Shown here: positions 1-9,743 of the stretch, in pieces
Position numbering within the stretch: the stretch's first letter is position 1
Layout: every line of letters begins with the position of its first letter
Source: Psychrobacter sp. APC 3426
GTDB taxonomy: Bacteria; Pseudomonadota; Gammaproteobacteria; Pseudomonadales; Moraxellaceae
Length of the DNA stretch: 64,000 nt
Direction: 5' to 3'
Assembly: GCF_030408035.1 (NCBI RefSeq)
Contig: NZ_JASDCF010000006.1
Coordinates: 1 to 64,000 of the forward strand
The notes under the pieces: generated by a model
Databases searched by the model: none
Seen by the model: only the letters and a program-made list of their open reading frames with translations
Told to the model about the DNA's origin: nothing
Translations under genes and position numbers: made by a program

Positions 1-431
1 AAAAAACCACCTGTACTGGTGTAGAGATGTTCCGTAAACTGCTTGACGAAGGTCGTGCAGGCGAAAACTGTGGCGTACTACTACGTGGTACTAAGCGTGA
101 AGACGTACAACGTGGCCAAGTACTAGCTAAGCCAGGTTCAATCACTCCTCACACCAAGTTTGACGCAGAAGTATACGTACTGTCAAAAGAAGAGGGTGGT
201 CGTCACACACCATTCCTAAACGGCTATCGTCCACAGTTCTACTTCCGTACCACTGACGTAACTGGCGCAATCCAATTACAAGACGGTACTGAAATGGTAA
301 TGCCTGGTGATAACGTTGAGATGGGCGTAGAGCTTATCCACCCAATCGCTATGGACAAAGGTCTTCGCTTTGCTATTCGTGAAGGCGGCCGTACTGTAGG
401 CGCTGGTGTTGTTGCTAACGTATTGAACTAA
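1..431 (+). CDS. tuf: Elongation factor Tu, C-terminal part (cut by window start)
   Basis: EF-Tu carries aminoacyl-tRNA to the ribosome as a GTP complex in the cytoplasm. Only the last roughly 142 codons are present. The reading frame is open from base 3 ([17 protein letters not shown]), so the gene begins before the window. What remains covers domains 2 and 3: [22 protein letters not shown], the domain 3 stretch [10 protein letters not shown], and the terminal GRTVGAGVV. The GTP-binding domain lies outside. tuf followed by tRNA-Trp and secE is the usual gammaproteobacterial order. A strong hairpin terminator follows 50 bases after the stop. Identification is near certain; whether this is the tufA or tufB copy cannot be told from the sequence. 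Confidence 0.98.
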   Translation, partial: KTTCTGVEMFRKLLDEGRAGENCGVLLRGTKREDVQRGQVLAKPGSITPHTKFDAEVYVLSKEEGGRHTPFLNGYRPQFYFRTTDVTGAIQLQDGTEMVMPGDNVEMGVELIHPIAMDKGLRFAIREGGRTVGAGVVANVLN

Positions 432-480
432 GATTTAACTCATTCAGAGCAATCTGATATAGTTAAACCATTAGTCGAAA

Positions 481-509
481 AGCCATCCTCATTGAGGGTG
501 GCTTTTTTT
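481..509 (+). terminator. Intrinsic terminator after tuf
   Basis: A ten-base-pair stem (AGCCATCCTC / GAGGGTGGCT, one G-U pair) with a three-base ATT loop runs straight into seven T. It separates tuf from the tRNA-Trp/secE unit. Confidence 0.9.
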
Positions 510-769
510 GTGGGCAGGAGAAGGGAAGATCATGATAAAGCCAGAACCTCTATTATTGATGTTTAAAGTGCTGAGATTAATGCACTTGAAAATATGCGTT
601 CAAACTCGCGTGATATCTATTGTAATCTCCAGCGGAGCTTGCTATATTAGCGCTGCAGTTGATAAGGACTATTGATAAATAATTTTATTGATTATCAATA
701 CAGAGTGCTTAAGTTATCATGTTTTATAGCAACAGCTTGGGAATATATAAGAATTTTATGCCCAAAAGC

Positions 770-797
770 TTGCATTCTATGTCAAATATTGTATAAT
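770..797 (+). promoter_or_regulatory. Likely sigma-70 promoter of tRNA-Trp
   Basis: TTGCAT (770-775) and a perfect TATAAT (792-797) are separated by 16 bases. The predicted start lies about 12 bases before the mature tRNA. The -10 box is convincing and the -35 box is partial. The unit may read on into secE and nusG, since no terminator follows the tRNA. Confidence 0.6.
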
Positions 798-815
798 GCT
801 GTCCTTTACACCCAT

Positions 816-891
816 AGGCGATTGGCTCAATTGGTAGAGCATCGGTCTCCAAAACCGAGGGTTGTAGGTTCGAGTCCTACATCGCCTGCCA
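816..891 (+). tRNA. tRNA-Trp (anticodon CCA)
   Basis: The 76-base cloverleaf is complete. The acceptor arms are AGGCGAT and ATCGCCT. The D-arm is GCTC/GAGC and the anticodon stem is TCGGT/ACCGA, with loop CTCCAAA carrying anticodon CCA. The T-arm is GTAGG/CCTAC with TTCGAGT. The G discriminator and the CCA end are encoded. Its position between tuf and secE is the standard one in this group. Confidence 0.97.
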
Positions 892-942
892 TCTTCTTAT
901 CACATCTTTGTTATACCTCACCATCTCCGAAGCGAGTTCTTT

Positions 943-1431
943 ATGAGCAATAATCAAGATAACCTCGAGAATAAGTTATCTGATGCCAAGGCGACGGCTG
1001 GTGGAATGCTGTCTAAAGATAAGCACATCTCAGCGGGCAATCAAACGACTGCTGTTGAAGTTGCTAAGACAGGCTCAATCAAAGATTTGATTTTGTGGCT
1101 ATTAGCCGCAGTAGTTTTAATAGGTGCGACTCTAGTTAATCAATATCTACCTGGCTATTGGCAACCTGCCAACGATGTCTGGGTACGTATTGGTATTATT
1201 GTCGCCCTTATTGTATTTGCGCTAGTATGCTTGGCATTAACACATCAGGGTCGTGCTTTTAAAATATTATTAAAAGACGCTGCTGTTGAGCTACGCCGAG
1301 TGACTTGGCCAGGTAAAGATGAAACCTTTCAATACACATGGCAAGTACTTGTCGTGATTGCGATTGTTGGGTTTTTTATTTGGTTATTAGACAACTTTTT
1401 TAATTGGTTCGTTGGTATCTTTATTGGTTAA
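943..1431 (+). CDS. secE: Preprotein translocase subunit SecE
   Basis: SecE clamps the SecY channel in the inner membrane. The 162-residue protein has three predicted membrane helices (about 48-68, 82-100 and 134-158). Between the second and third is the conserved cytoplasmic amphipathic segment AVELRRVTWPGKDET (about 114-128), the signature of the family. A hydrophilic N-terminal extension of about 45 residues makes it longer than the 127-residue E. coli protein, as in other Moraxellaceae. The ribosome-binding site is weak. It lies directly after tRNA-Trp and 70 bases before nusG, the classical secE-nusG pair. Confidence 0.95.
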   Translation: MSNNQDNLENKLSDAKATAGGMLSKDKHISAGNQTTAVEVAKTGSIKDLILWLLAAVVLIGATLVNQYLPGYWQPANDVWVRIGIIVALIVFALVCLALTHQGRAFKILLKDAAVELRRVTWPGKDETFQYTWQVLVVIAIVGFFIWLLDNFFNWFVGIFIG

Positions 1432-1501
1432 TAGCACGTATTAGTGACTATTTCCCACAATTTACTTATAACGACTTACTTATAATGATCAGGAGCGTGA
1501 C

Positions 1502-2032
1502 ATGCGTTGGTATATTGTCCAAGCGTTTTCAGGATATGAAAAGCAAGTACAACGTTCATTAACTGATCGTATTAACCGTAGTGACTTTGCTGATTCATTC
1601 GGTGATGTATTGGTTCCTACTGAAGAAGTCGTCGAAATGAAAGACGGCAAGAAGCGTAAGAGTGAGCGTAAATTCTTTCCAGGCTATGTATTGATCCAAA
1701 TGGAAATGAATGATAATACTTGGCACATCGTTAAAGACTGCCCACGTATTATGGGCTTTATCGGTGGTACGCCAGAAATGCCAGCGCCTATTACTCAAGT
1801 AGAAGCCGACCGTATTTTAAACCGTCTCAATCAGACAGAAGCTGACCCACGTCCTAAGACTCTATTTGAGCCGGGCGAAGAGTTGCTGGTTATCGATGGT
1901 CCATTCACTGACTTTAAAGGGTTGGTTGAAAAAGTGGATTACGAGAAGTCTAAGCTACATCTAACGGTAAACGTATTTAATCGCCCGACTCAAGTCGAGC
2001 TTGAGTTTAGCAAAGTTGAAAAACTAGACTAA
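1502..2032 (+). CDS. nusG: Transcription termination/antitermination factor NusG
   Basis: NusG binds RNA polymerase and links it to Rho or to ribosomal protein S10. The 176-residue length is typical. The N-terminal NGN domain starts [17 protein letters not shown], has the [14 protein letters not shown] segment, and continues with PRIMGFIGG. The C-terminal KOW domain (about 122-176) contains [16 protein letters not shown] clear AGGAG precedes the start. It is followed by the L11 operon after 92 bases with no terminator, so read-through into rplKA is plausible. Confidence 0.97.
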   Translation: MRWYIVQAFSGYEKQVQRSLTDRINRSDFADSFGDVLVPTEEVVEMKDGKKRKSERKFFPGYVLIQMEMNDNTWHIVKDCPRIMGFIGGTPEMPAPITQVEADRILNRLNQTEADPRPKTLFEPGEELLVIDGPFTDFKGLVEKVDYEKSKLHLTVNVFNRPTQVELEFSKVEKLD

Positions 2033-2124
2033 ACCCGTAACAAATTCATCAACCGGGGAGCTGTTAGTCGATAAGGGTTATACCTTATTGATTTGGCGCT
2101 ATTACCCATTTAGGAGAGTATCTC

Positions 2125-2556
2125 ATGGCTAAGAAGATTGATGGTTACATCAAACTACAAGTGCCTGCAGGCAAAGCAAATCCTTCACCACCGATTGGTC
2201 CAGCATTGGGTCAAAAAGGCGTGAACATCATGGCGTTCTGTAAAGAGTTTAACGCTGCGACCTCAAACCAAGAGCCGGGTCTACCGATTCCTACTGAGAT
2301 CACTGTATACAGCGATAAGTCTTTTACCTTCATCATGAAGTCGCCACCAGCTGCATACTTACTACGTAAGGCTGCTGGTATCGCTAAAGGTTCTGGTACA
2401 CCAAACACCGCTAAAGTCGGTAAAGTGGACCGTGCTCAGTTAGAAGAGATCGTTAAGACTAAAGATGCAGATTTAACGGCTGCTGGTCTTGATGCTGCTG
2501 TCCGTACCATCGCTGGTACTGCACGTTCAATGGGTATTACCGTGGAGGGTGTGTAA
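2125..2556 (+). CDS. rplK: 50S ribosomal protein L11
   Basis: L11 forms the GTPase-associated centre of the large subunit with 23S rRNA and is needed for the stringent response. The 143-residue protein begins [20 protein letters not shown] and has the conserved proline-rich [17 protein letters not shown] segment and the rRNA-binding C-terminal domain ending in [17 protein letters not shown] stands ten bases before ATG. The stop codon directly abuts the rplA start, so the two are translated together. Confidence 0.98.
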   Translation: MAKKIDGYIKLQVPAGKANPSPPIGPALGQKGVNIMAFCKEFNAATSNQEPGLPIPTEITVYSDKSFTFIMKSPPAAYLLRKAAGIAKGSGTPNTAKVGKVDRAQLEEIVKTKDADLTAAGLDAAVRTIAGTARSMGITVEGV

Positions 2557-3258
2557 ATGAGCAAACTTACTAAGCGTCAAAAATTAATCGCTGAGCGTGT
2601 AGAAAACGAAAAATTATACACTCTTGAAGAAGCGGTTCAAATCTTAAACGATTTGCCAGCTCTTAAATTCAAAGAGTCTATCGACATCGCAGTAAACTTG
2701 GGCGTTGACCCACGTAAATCTGATCAAGTCGTTCGTGGTGCTACTAACCTACCTGCTGGTACTGGTAAAACCAAACGTGTTGCTGTATTTGCTCAAGGTG
2801 CTGCTGCTGAAGCCGCCAAAGAAGCTGGTGCTGACATCGTTGGTTTTGAAGACCTAGCAGAACAAATCAAAGCTGGCAACATGGACTTTGACGTTGTTAT
2901 CGCGGCTCCTGATGCGATGCGTGTTGTTGGTCAATTAGGTACTATCCTAGGTCCACGTGGCCTGATGCCTAACCCAAAAGTTGGTACGGTAACGCCTAAC
3001 GTTGCTGAAGCTGTGACTAATGCGAAAGCGGGTCAAGCACAGTATCGTGTTGATAAAGCGGGTATCATCCACACGACTATCGGTCAAGTTGGCTTTACTG
3101 CTGAGCAAGTTATGCAAAACGCTCAAGCATTGCTATCTGATCTTAAGCGCGCTAAGCCTGCTACGTCTAAAGGTACTTTCATTAAGAAAATTACCTTGTC
3201 TAGCACCATGGGCCCAGGTATCACTATTGATCCTGTTCCATATCGCGTCGCTAAATAA
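2557..3258 (+). CDS. rplA: 50S ribosomal protein L1
   Basis: L1 forms the mobile stalk near the ribosomal E site. In enterobacteria it also represses its own rplKA mRNA. The 233-residue protein shows the family hallmark [19 protein letters not shown] (about 128-146) and a lysine-rich N-terminus. The start codon immediately follows the rplK stop, with the ribosome-binding site inside the rplK end (GGAGGGTG). A 401-base spacer carrying the L10 leader then separates it from rplJ. Confidence 0.98.
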   Translation: MSKLTKRQKLIAERVENEKLYTLEEAVQILNDLPALKFKESIDIAVNLGVDPRKSDQVVRGATNLPAGTGKTKRVAVFAQGAAAEAAKEAGADIVGFEDLAEQIKAGNMDFDVVIAAPDAMRVVGQLGTILGPRGLMPNPKVGTVTPNVAEAVTNAKAGQAQYRVDKAGIIHTTIGQVGFTAEQVMQNAQALLSDLKRAKPATSKGTFIKKITLSSTMGPGITIDPVPYRVAK

Positions 3259-3360
3259 TTTATACCGTATATAAATCTGTTTTTTACTCGACGATTTTGA
3301 ATAAAAAGCACATATTATTTTAAAGAATTAGGTCAGCGTAGCACACGCTATGCTGTCTAA

Positions 3361-3485
3361 GACCGTAGGTAGAAAGCGGTTTTGCGTTATTATTAATGAT
3401 TTTCGGATTATTATTGATAGCAACGAGCTGCTTTTGTTAATCGACGACAGATGAAAATCTTAGTTGTCCTACGCAGACGGTGACC
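3361..3485 (+). promoter_or_regulatory. L10-binding mRNA leader of rplJL
   Basis: Upstream of rplJ the sequence GACCGTAGGTAG (3361-3372) can pair with CCTACGCAGACGGT (3468-3481) to close a long domain. The block CCTACGCAGACGGTGAC closely matches the conserved 3' arm of the enterobacterial L10 leader, where L10-(L7/L12)4 binds and represses translation. Spacing to the rplJ start (about 175 bases) also fits. The spacer from 3259 to 3360 holds no further structure that I can defend, although a promoter for rplJL is expected there. Confidence 0.75.
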
Positions 3486-3659
3486 CACCCAGTTGTTGAT
3501 AAGAGCCGATAGGGCAACCTATCACTTGATGTCATTCTGATAACGGTGCCGTAATCAGTCGTTATGAATAAATTTTATGTTTATAGAATTTATGAGTAAC
3601 GTGTCGTATCAAGTCAGTCTTAGCATTAACGAGATTGATTAGATTAAAGGAGTCAACTT

Positions 3660-4187
3660 ATGGCATTAACGCTAGAGCAAAAACAACAAGTTGTGGCTGA
3701 AGTGTCTGAAGTTGCTGCTAATGCTTACTCAGCAGTAGCTGCCGAATATCATGGTATTGGTGTTGCAAAGCTTACTAAGCTGCGCGAACAAGCCCGTGAG
3801 AAAGGCGTCGTTTTGAAAGTAGTGAAAAACACTCTAGCAAAACGCGCTTTCGAAGGCACTAAGTTTGAGAGCATGTCAGACCGTATGACTGGTCCACTAC
3901 TTTTGGCTTTCTCTATGGAAGATTTGGGATCTGCCGCTCGAGTCGTTTTCGACTTTAGCAAAGAGAACAAAGCTTTAGAGACCAAATTAGTATCAGTCGG
4001 TGGTGAAGTTTATGGTCCAGAAGAGCTAGAGCGCGTATCGAAGCTACCAACTCGCGACGAAGCAATCTCTATCTTGATGGCTACTATGAACGCACCAGTG
4101 ACCAAGCTTGTCCAGACTATGAACGCTGTTCCTGGCAAGTTCGTTCGCACTGTAGCGGCAATCAAAGACGCAAAAGAAGCTGCTTAA
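3660..4187 (+). CDS. rplJ: 50S ribosomal protein L10
   Basis: L10 anchors the L7/L12 dimers to the ribosomal stalk base. The 175-residue length is usual. The N-terminal part (MALTLEQKQQVVAEVSE, then the VVKNTLAKRAFEGT region) contacts rRNA, and the C-terminal helix binds L7/L12. AAAGGAG lies seven bases before ATG. The upstream L10 leader suggests autogenous control together with rplL. Confidence 0.97.
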   Translation: MALTLEQKQQVVAEVSEVAANAYSAVAAEYHGIGVAKLTKLREQAREKGVVLKVVKNTLAKRAFEGTKFESMSDRMTGPLLLAFSMEDLGSAARVVFDFSKENKALETKLVSVGGEVYGPEELERVSKLPTRDEAISILMATMNAPVTKLVQTMNAVPGKFVRTVAAIKDAKEAA

Positions 4188-4313
4188 TTGCTTGTTTTAA
4201 CGTAACTTTGACATCGCTGATTGTACTTAATTGCCAACCCTATTTTAACATTTGGCAAGCAATCAAAGCGGTATTAAAATCAATTAAATTTTATCAGATA
4301 ACGGAGAGTTCTC

Positions 4314-4685
4314 ATGGCACTATCTAAAGATGATGTGTTAAACGCAATCGCTGAAATGTCAGTAATGGATATCGTTGAATTAATCAGCGCTATGGAAGAA
4401 AAATTCGGCGTAACAGCTGCTGTTGCTGCTGCACCTGCTGCTGCTGGTCCTGCTGCTGCTGCTGCTGAAGAAAAAGACGAGTTTGACGTAGTTCTTGCCA
4501 GCTTTGGCGAGAAGAAAGTTGGCGTAATTAAAGCCGTACGTGAAGCTACTGGTCTTGGCCTGAAAGAAGCGAAAGATTTGGTTGAAAGCGCTCCAGCTCC
4601 AATCAAAGAAGGCGTTAACAAAGCTGAAGCTGAAGAGTTGAAAAAGAAACTTGAAGAAGCTGGTGCAACTGTTGAACTAAAATAA
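4314..4685 (+). CDS. rplL: 50S ribosomal protein L7/L12
   Basis: This is the flexible stalk protein that recruits translational GTPases. The 123-residue protein has an N-terminal dimerisation helix region, an alanine-rich hinge (about 37-58, many AAA/AAP repeats), and the compact C-terminal domain with the conserved [28 protein letters not shown] precedes the start. It ends the rplJL pair and is followed by a strong terminator, unlike a simple read-through arrangement into rpoB. Confidence 0.98.
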
Positions 4686-4715
4686 GCTGAGCTTATCTTA
4701 GTGTTGTACAAAAAA

Positions 4716-4749
4716 AGCTGGTAATGCCTTGCATTGCCGGCTTTTTTTT
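4716..4749 (+). terminator. Intrinsic terminator or attenuator after rplL
   Basis: A twelve-base-pair stem (AGCTGGTAATGC / GCATTGCCGGCT, two G-U pairs) with a tight loop is followed by eight T. It stands 31 bases after rplL. In E. coli a partial attenuator in the rplL-rpoB gap lowers rpoBC expression relative to ribosomal proteins, and this hairpin is in the equivalent place. Confidence 0.88.
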
Positions 4750-4878
4750 ATTATAATTCGTAGCTTGACCTTTTGTGTCTGCCAACATACGTATGCAACA
4801 TCACGGTGGATACCCATCAAAAGGACAGACGATATACATGCAAGCACACATGCCAGTTTTTGAAATCAGTTGATATAA

Positions 4879-4910
4879 GCTAAACGTCCATAGATGTTTG
4901 GCATTTTTTT
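4879..4910 (+). terminator. Second terminator-like hairpin in the rplL-rpoB spacer
   Basis: GCTAAACGT (4879-4887) and ATGTTTGGC (4894-4902) form a nine-pair stem with two G-U pairs, a six-base loop, and a tail A plus seven T. It lies about 130 bases after the first terminator. Either it ends a separate short transcript or it is a second attenuation step ahead of rpoB. Confidence 0.6.
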
Positions 4911-5472
4911 GTGTCTGCATGCTTTCCCATTAACACTATAGTTTATATTGATTTTAAAAGTCATTGTTCTAAAATTTATAGTTACCCCAATTGCCATTAA
5001 TTCTAAAAGCTGTTGATCTAAATTATCCATTTCGCATGGTTTTGCTGTCAGTAGGTAGGCTTGTAGACGGTGTATATCAGTGACGATATTGGTTTTGATA
5101 GAGTGGTTGGCTTTGATAATTGCCAACTCAGCAACATTTTGAACACATTGTTTTTTGTATGTTTATCGATGATTTAACCGTCAAATACAACATATTATCG
5201 TTTATATGATATTGAATTTATTGGTTTGAGTAGTCATATAGACTGATTCAGGCTTTGTTATCCATATTAAAGGATATCAAGAGTAAAGCTTCAATGACAA
5301 GATTAAAGAAAGGGTGCCAAGCAGGCACTGGTAGAAGTAGTAATTGACTAAAGACATAAACTGAACACGAACACCCGTTTTAAAATATCGTTTACGTTGC
5401 CAACTTTGCATAGTATTTATGCATCTTGGTTACGCTTTTCATTTGTTTCCACGTTTACTGTAAGGACTCTCG

Positions 5473-8400
5473 ATGGCATATTCTTATACTGAAAAAAAGC
5501 GTATTCGCAAAAGTTTTGCTGAATTGCCTACTGTGATGGACATTCCCTATTTACTGTCTATTCAAGTAGATTCTTATGAGCAATTTTTGCAAGAGCACAA
5601 AAAGCCAAAAGCTCGTGAGAATACTGGTTTGCAAGCTGCGTATTCCTCTATTTTCCCAATTGAGAGTCACTCTGGTAATGCAGAGCTACAATTCGTTGAA
5701 TATTATCTAGGTACGCCTGAGTTTGATGAGCGTGAGTGTATTCTACGTGGCTCAACGTTTGCTGCGCCGATGCGTGTCAAAATCCGTCTGATTATCAAAG
5801 ATAAAGACAGTAAGGATAAAGACAGCAAGGCGGCAATTAAAGATATCCGTGAGCAAAGCGTCTATATGGGCGAGATGCCACTGATGACTGCCAATGGTAC
5901 TTTCATTATTAATGGTACTGAGCGTGTTATCGTATCACAGTTACATCGTTCACCTGGTGTCTTCTTTGACCATGATAAAGGTAAGTCACATTCAAGTGGT
6001 AAAGTACTTTATAACGCCCGTATCATTCCTTACCGTGGTTCTTGGTTGGACTTTGAGTTTGATGCCAAAGACTTAGTCTTCGCTCGTATTGACCGTCGTC
6101 GTAAGCTTTTGGCGTCTATTATCCTACGCGCGCTTGGTCTGACTACCTCTGAAATCTTAGACTTGTTCTTTGATAAAGTAAAAGTTTATAAAGGCGAAGA
6201 GCAGTTTGAGATTGATTTGGTTGCCGACCGTTTGCGCGGTGAGATGGCGCAGTTCGATATCGTATCACCTGACGGTGATGTTATCGTAGAGCAGGGCAAA
6301 CGTATTAATGCACGTCGCATCCGTCAGCTTGAAGAAGCCGGTATGACGAAGATTGCTGTGCCTGACGAATACCTGTATGAGCGTATTTTGGCAGAAGACA
6401 TCGTGGTTAATGACGAAGTTATCGCTAAAGCCAATACGCTAATTGACCATGAATTATTGGTTAAACTGAGTGCCTTTGAAGCCAGTGAATCTATCAAAGA
6501 ATTTAGCATTCTATTCACGAACGATATTGATCAAGGTAGTTATATTGCCGATACGCTACGCGCTGATAGTACCTCAAGCCGTGAAGAAGCGTTGATCGAA
6601 ATCTACAAAGTAATGCGTCCGGGTGAACCACCAACGGTTGAAACTGCTGAGAAACTGTTTGAGAGCATGTTCTTTAACGCAGATCGTTATGACTTGTCTA
6701 ACGTCGGTCGTATGAAGTTCAACCGCCGCTTAGGGTTGGACTTTGAAAACACTGATGACCCTGATGTTCAACGTGAGCGCAGCGTATTGACCAATGACGA
6801 TATCGTTAATGTTCTAAAAGAGCTTATCGAAATTCGTAACGGTCGCGGCGAAGTTGATGATATTGACCATTTAGGTAACCGTCGTATTCGTTCGGTTGGT
6901 GAGATGGCAGAAAACCAGTTCCGTGTTGGTCTAGTACGTGTTGAGCGTGCAGTCAAAGAGCGTCTGAGCTCAGCGGAATCTGATAACTTGTCACCGCAAG
7001 ATTTGATTAACTCAAAACCTGTTGCAGCTGCAGTCAAAGAATTCTTTGGTTCAAGCCAGTTGTCACAGTTTATGGATCAGAACAACCCATTGTCAGAAGT
7101 GACGCATAAACGCCGTGTATCAGCATTAGGACCCGGCGGTCTGACTCGTGAGCGTGCAGGCTTTGAAGTACGTGACGTACATGATACCCATTATGGTCGT
7201 GTGTGTCCGATTGAAACTCCTGAAGGTCCAAACATTGGTTTGATTAACTCGCTTGCGACCTTTGCTAAAACCAACAGCTTTGGCTTCTTAGAAACCCCTT
7301 ATCGCCGTGTGGTTGATGGTAAAGTAACAGACGTTATTGAATACCTGTCAGCGATTGAGGAAGTAGGCACTGTGATTGCACAGGCTGATTCACCAGTAAC
7401 TGCAGAAGGTGCGTTATCTGATGAAATGGTCAGTGTGCGTAGTTATGGTGAATTTGTCCGTATGCCACCAGAAAAAGTGACGCATATGGATGTGTCACCA
7501 AGTCAGGTAGTTTCGGTAGCAGCAGGTCTGATTCCATTCCTAGAGCATGATGATGCTAACCGTGCCTTGATGGGCTCGAACATGCAGCGTCAGGCTGTTC
7601 CTACGCTACGTGCTGATAAGCCGCTAGTGGGCACTGGTATGGAGCGTCACGTTGCTCGTGACTCAGGTGTTTGTGTCATTGCTAAGCGTGGCGGCGTGAT
7701 TGAAGACGTTGATGCATCACGTATTGTCGTTCGTGTCAATGAAGATGAAATGGTCGCTGGTGAAGCGGGTATCGATATCTATAACTTGATCAAATACACG
7801 CGCTCTAACCAAAATACTTGTATCAACCAACGTATCATCGTTAACCAAGGTGATGAGATTGCTTTGGGTGATATCTTGGCTGATGGTCCTTCAACGGATC
7901 TTGGTGAGTTGGCATTAGGTCAGAATATCCGTATCGCATTTATGCCGTGGAATGGTTATAACTTCGAAGATTCAATCTTGCTGTCTGAAAAAGTGGTGAA
8001 AGAAGATCGTTTCACTACCATTCATATTCAAGAATTGACTTGTGTGGCACGTGATACCAAGCTTGGAACCGAAGAGATTACTGCTGATATTCCAAACGTT
8101 GGTGAAGCTGCTCTATCAAGCCTTGATGAAGCAGGTATCGTCTATATCGGTGCTGAAGTTGACGCGGGTGATATCTTAGTTGGTAAAGTCACGCCAAAAG
8201 GTGAGACGCAACTGACGCCAGAAGAGAAACTACTGCGGGCTATCTTTGGTGAAAAAGCGGCTGATGTGAAAGACACGTCATTACGTGTACCAACATCAAG
8301 CAAAGGTACGGTTATTGACGTACAAGTATTCACCCGTGACGGTGTCGAAAAAGATGCGCGTGCTAAAGCGATTGAAAAATCACAGCTTGATAGCTACCGT

Positions 8401-9591
8401 AAAGATTTAAAAGAAGAGTTACGTATCTTCGAAGAAGCGGCACGTGGACGTATTGGTAATCTATTAGATGGCCAAAAAGTCAGCGGCGGTGCTGGTCTAA
8501 AAGCTGGTACAGTTATGGCCTTGGCTGATATGAAAGATATGAGCCTTGAGACATTGCTTGATATCCAACCAGTAGAAGAAGAAATCTCTGAGCGTCTAAC
8601 GCAAATCGCTGATTACTTGGTTGATAAGCAAAAAGACATCGATGTGAAATTTGCTGAGAAAAAACGCAAATTGACCGCAGGTGATGACTTGCAACACGGT
8701 GTACAAAAAATTGTTAAGGTTTACCTAGCCGTTAAGCGTCGTATTCAGCCTGGTGATAAAATGGCTGGTCGTCATGGTAACAAGGGTGTGGTATCGCGCA
8801 TTATGCCGGTTGAAGACATGCCTTATGACGAACATGGTAATACCGTTGACATCGTATTGAACCCACTTGGTGTACCATCGCGTATGAACATCGGTCAGAT
8901 TCTAGAAACGCATTTGGGTATGGCAGCGAAGGGCTTGGGCGAAAAAATCGACGGTATGCTTAAAGCACAAGCAGCGATTAAAGATTTGCGTGACTTCTTA
9001 GACCAAATCTATAACAAAGTCGGCGGTGAACAAGTTGACCTTGATAGCTTGAGCGATGATGACATCATGGCCTTAGCAGATAACTTGCGTGCTGGTGTGC
9101 CAATGGGTACTGCTGTATTTGATGGTGCGCATGAGCATCAAGTTAAAGACCTGCTAGAGCTTGCTGGTATGGAGCGTGATGGTCAGCAGACGTTATATGA
9201 CGGTCGTACGGGTCAGAAGTTTGACCGCAAGGTAACCGTTGGTTATATGTACATGCTCAAGCTTAACCATTTGGTTGATGACAAAATGCATGCGCGTTCA
9301 ACCGGTTCTTACTCGCTAGTCACTCAGCAGCCACTCGGCGGTAAAGCACAGTTCGGTGGTCAGCGCTTCGGTGAGATGGAAGTATGGGCACTAGAAGCAT
9401 ATGGCGCGACTTATACGTTGCAAGAGATGCTGACTGTGAAGTCGGATGACGTTGAAGGCCGTACACGTATGTATAAAAACATCGTTGATGGTGAGCAGTA
9501 CATGGACCCAGGTATGCCTGAGTCGTTTAACGTACTGACCAAAGAAATCAAATCACTGGGTATTAATATTGAGTTAAAACAAAGCAACTAA
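5473..9591 (+). CDS. rpoB: DNA-directed RNA polymerase subunit beta
   Basis: RpoB forms one half of the catalytic cleft of RNA polymerase. The protein is 1372 residues, slightly longer than the 1342 of E. coli. The rifampicin pocket is at 527-550 ([20 protein letters not shown] and onward). The residues at E. coli positions D516, H526 and S531 are present as D535, H545 and S550, so it looks rifampicin-sensitive. Other family blocks are [11 protein letters not shown], the [13 protein letters not shown] region and the C-terminal [19 protein letters not shown] short tandem duplication near residues 110-119 adds residues compared with E. coli. The start is ATG with AAGGA upstream, 152 bases before rpoC in one operon. 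Confidence 0.99.
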   Translation: MAYSYTEKKRIRKSFAELPTVMDIPYLLSIQVDSYEQFLQEHKKPKARENTGLQAAYSSIFPIESHSGNAELQFVEYYLGTPEFDERECILRGSTFAAPMRVKIRLIIKDKDSKDKDSKAAIKDIREQSVYMGEMPLMTANGTFIINGTERVIVSQLHRSPGVFFDHDKGKSHSSGKVLYNARIIPYRGSWLDFEFDAKDLVFARIDRRRKLLASIILRALGLTTSEILDLFFDKVKVYKGEEQFEIDLVADRLRGEMAQFDIVSPDGDVIVEQGKRINARRIRQLEEAGMTKIAVPDEYLYERILAEDIVVNDEVIAKANTLIDHELLVKLSAFEASESIKEFSILFTNDIDQGSYIADTLRADSTSSREEALIEIYKVMRPGEPPTVETAEKLFESMFFNADRYDLSNVGRMKFNRRLGLDFENTDDPDVQRERSVLTNDDIVNVLKELIEIRNGRGEVDDIDHLGNRRIRSVGEMAENQFRVGLVRVERAVKERLSSAESDNLSPQDLINSKPVAAAVKEFFGSSQLSQFMDQNNPLSEVTHKRRVSALGPGGLTRERAGFEVRDVHDTHYGRVCPIETPEGPNIGLINSLATFAKTNSFGFLETPYRRVVDGKVTDVIEYLSAIEEVGTVIAQADSPVTAEGALSDEMVSVRSYGEFVRMPPEKVTHMDVSPSQVVSVAAGLIPFLEHDDANRALMGSNMQRQAVPTLRADKPLVGTGMERHVARDSGVCVIAKRGGVIEDVDASRIVVRVNEDEMVAGEAGIDIYNLIKYTRSNQNTCINQRIIVNQGDEIALGDILADGPSTDLGELALGQNIRIAFMPWNGYNFEDSILLSEKVVKEDRFTTIHIQELTCVARDTKLGTEEITADIPNVGEAALSSLDEAGIVYIGAEVDAGDILVGKVTPKGETQLTPEEKLLRAIFGEKAADVKDTSLRVPTSSKGTVIDVQVFTRDGVEKDARAKAIEKSQLDSYRKDLKEELRIFEEAARGRIGNLLDGQKVSGGAGLKAGTVMALADMKDMSLETLLDIQPVEEEISERLTQIADYLVDKQKDIDVKFAEKKRKLTAGDDLQHGVQKIVKVYLAVKRRIQPGDKMAGRHGNKGVVSRIMPVEDMPYDEHGNTVDIVLNPLGVPSRMNIGQILETHLGMAAKGLGEKIDGMLKAQAAIKDLRDFLDQIYNKVGGEQVDLDSLSDDDIMALADNLRAGVPMGTAVFDGAHEHQVKDLLELAGMERDGQQTLYDGRTGQKFDRKVTVGYMYMLKLNHLVDDKMHARSTGSYSLVTQQPLGGKAQFGGQRFGEMEVWALEAYGATYTLQEMLTVKSDDVEGRTRMYKNIVDGEQYMDPGMPESFNVLTKEIKSLGINIELKQSN
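5800..5829 (+). repeat. 15-bp tandem duplication inside rpoB
   Basis: Two adjacent copies of GATAAAGACAGYAAG differ at one base and encode DKDSK twice, just before the conserved AIKDIREQ. The E. coli protein has no such repeat at this place. Confidence 0.85.
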
Positions 9592-9743
9592 ATCCGTTGT
9601 TTAACTTAGTTGTCTATTAAAGGCAGTACGCTATATTGCTGCTGCTTTTAGTGATTTGTCTCAACCCTATTCATTGCCTTCATTCATCTTAGCCGCGCTC
9701 ATAGCACGCTGTCAGATGATTATAAAGATAACGGAGAAGCAAC

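Larger units (their letters stand above)
432..815. other. Spacer between tuf and tRNA-Trp
   Basis: Apart from the tuf terminator and the tRNA promoter, this AT-rich stretch holds one visible structure: ATTGATAA at 671-678 and its inverted copy TTATCAAT at 692-699, with a third direct TTGATAA at 659-665. It could be an operator or chance in AT-rich DNA. An open frame that starts at 672 and runs through the tRNA is not a gene. Confidence 0.4.
4686..5472. other. Long rplL-rpoB spacer
   Basis: This 787-base spacer holds the two hairpin terminators listed separately and then about 560 AT-rich bases without a credible gene. The phrase TTTTGTGTCTGC occurs twice (near 4772 and 4908). A minus-strand open frame at 4866-5126 has a TTG start and no ribosome-binding site, so I do not call it. 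rpoB probably has a promoter in this spacer, but no convincing -35/-10 pair stands out. Confidence 0.5.

Noticed and set aside
672..953. 93-codon open frame before secE
   Set aside because: It runs straight through the tRNA-Trp gene, has no ribosome-binding site and no protein-like composition.
4280..4711. 143-codon minus-strand frame opposite rplL
   Set aside because: It is the antisense shadow of rplL; its Ala/Ser/Phe-rich composition follows from the alanine hinge codons.
4866..5126. 86-codon minus-strand frame in the rplL-rpoB spacer
   Set aside because: It has a TTG start without ribosome-binding site, overlaps the second terminator hairpin, and shows no recognisable family pattern.
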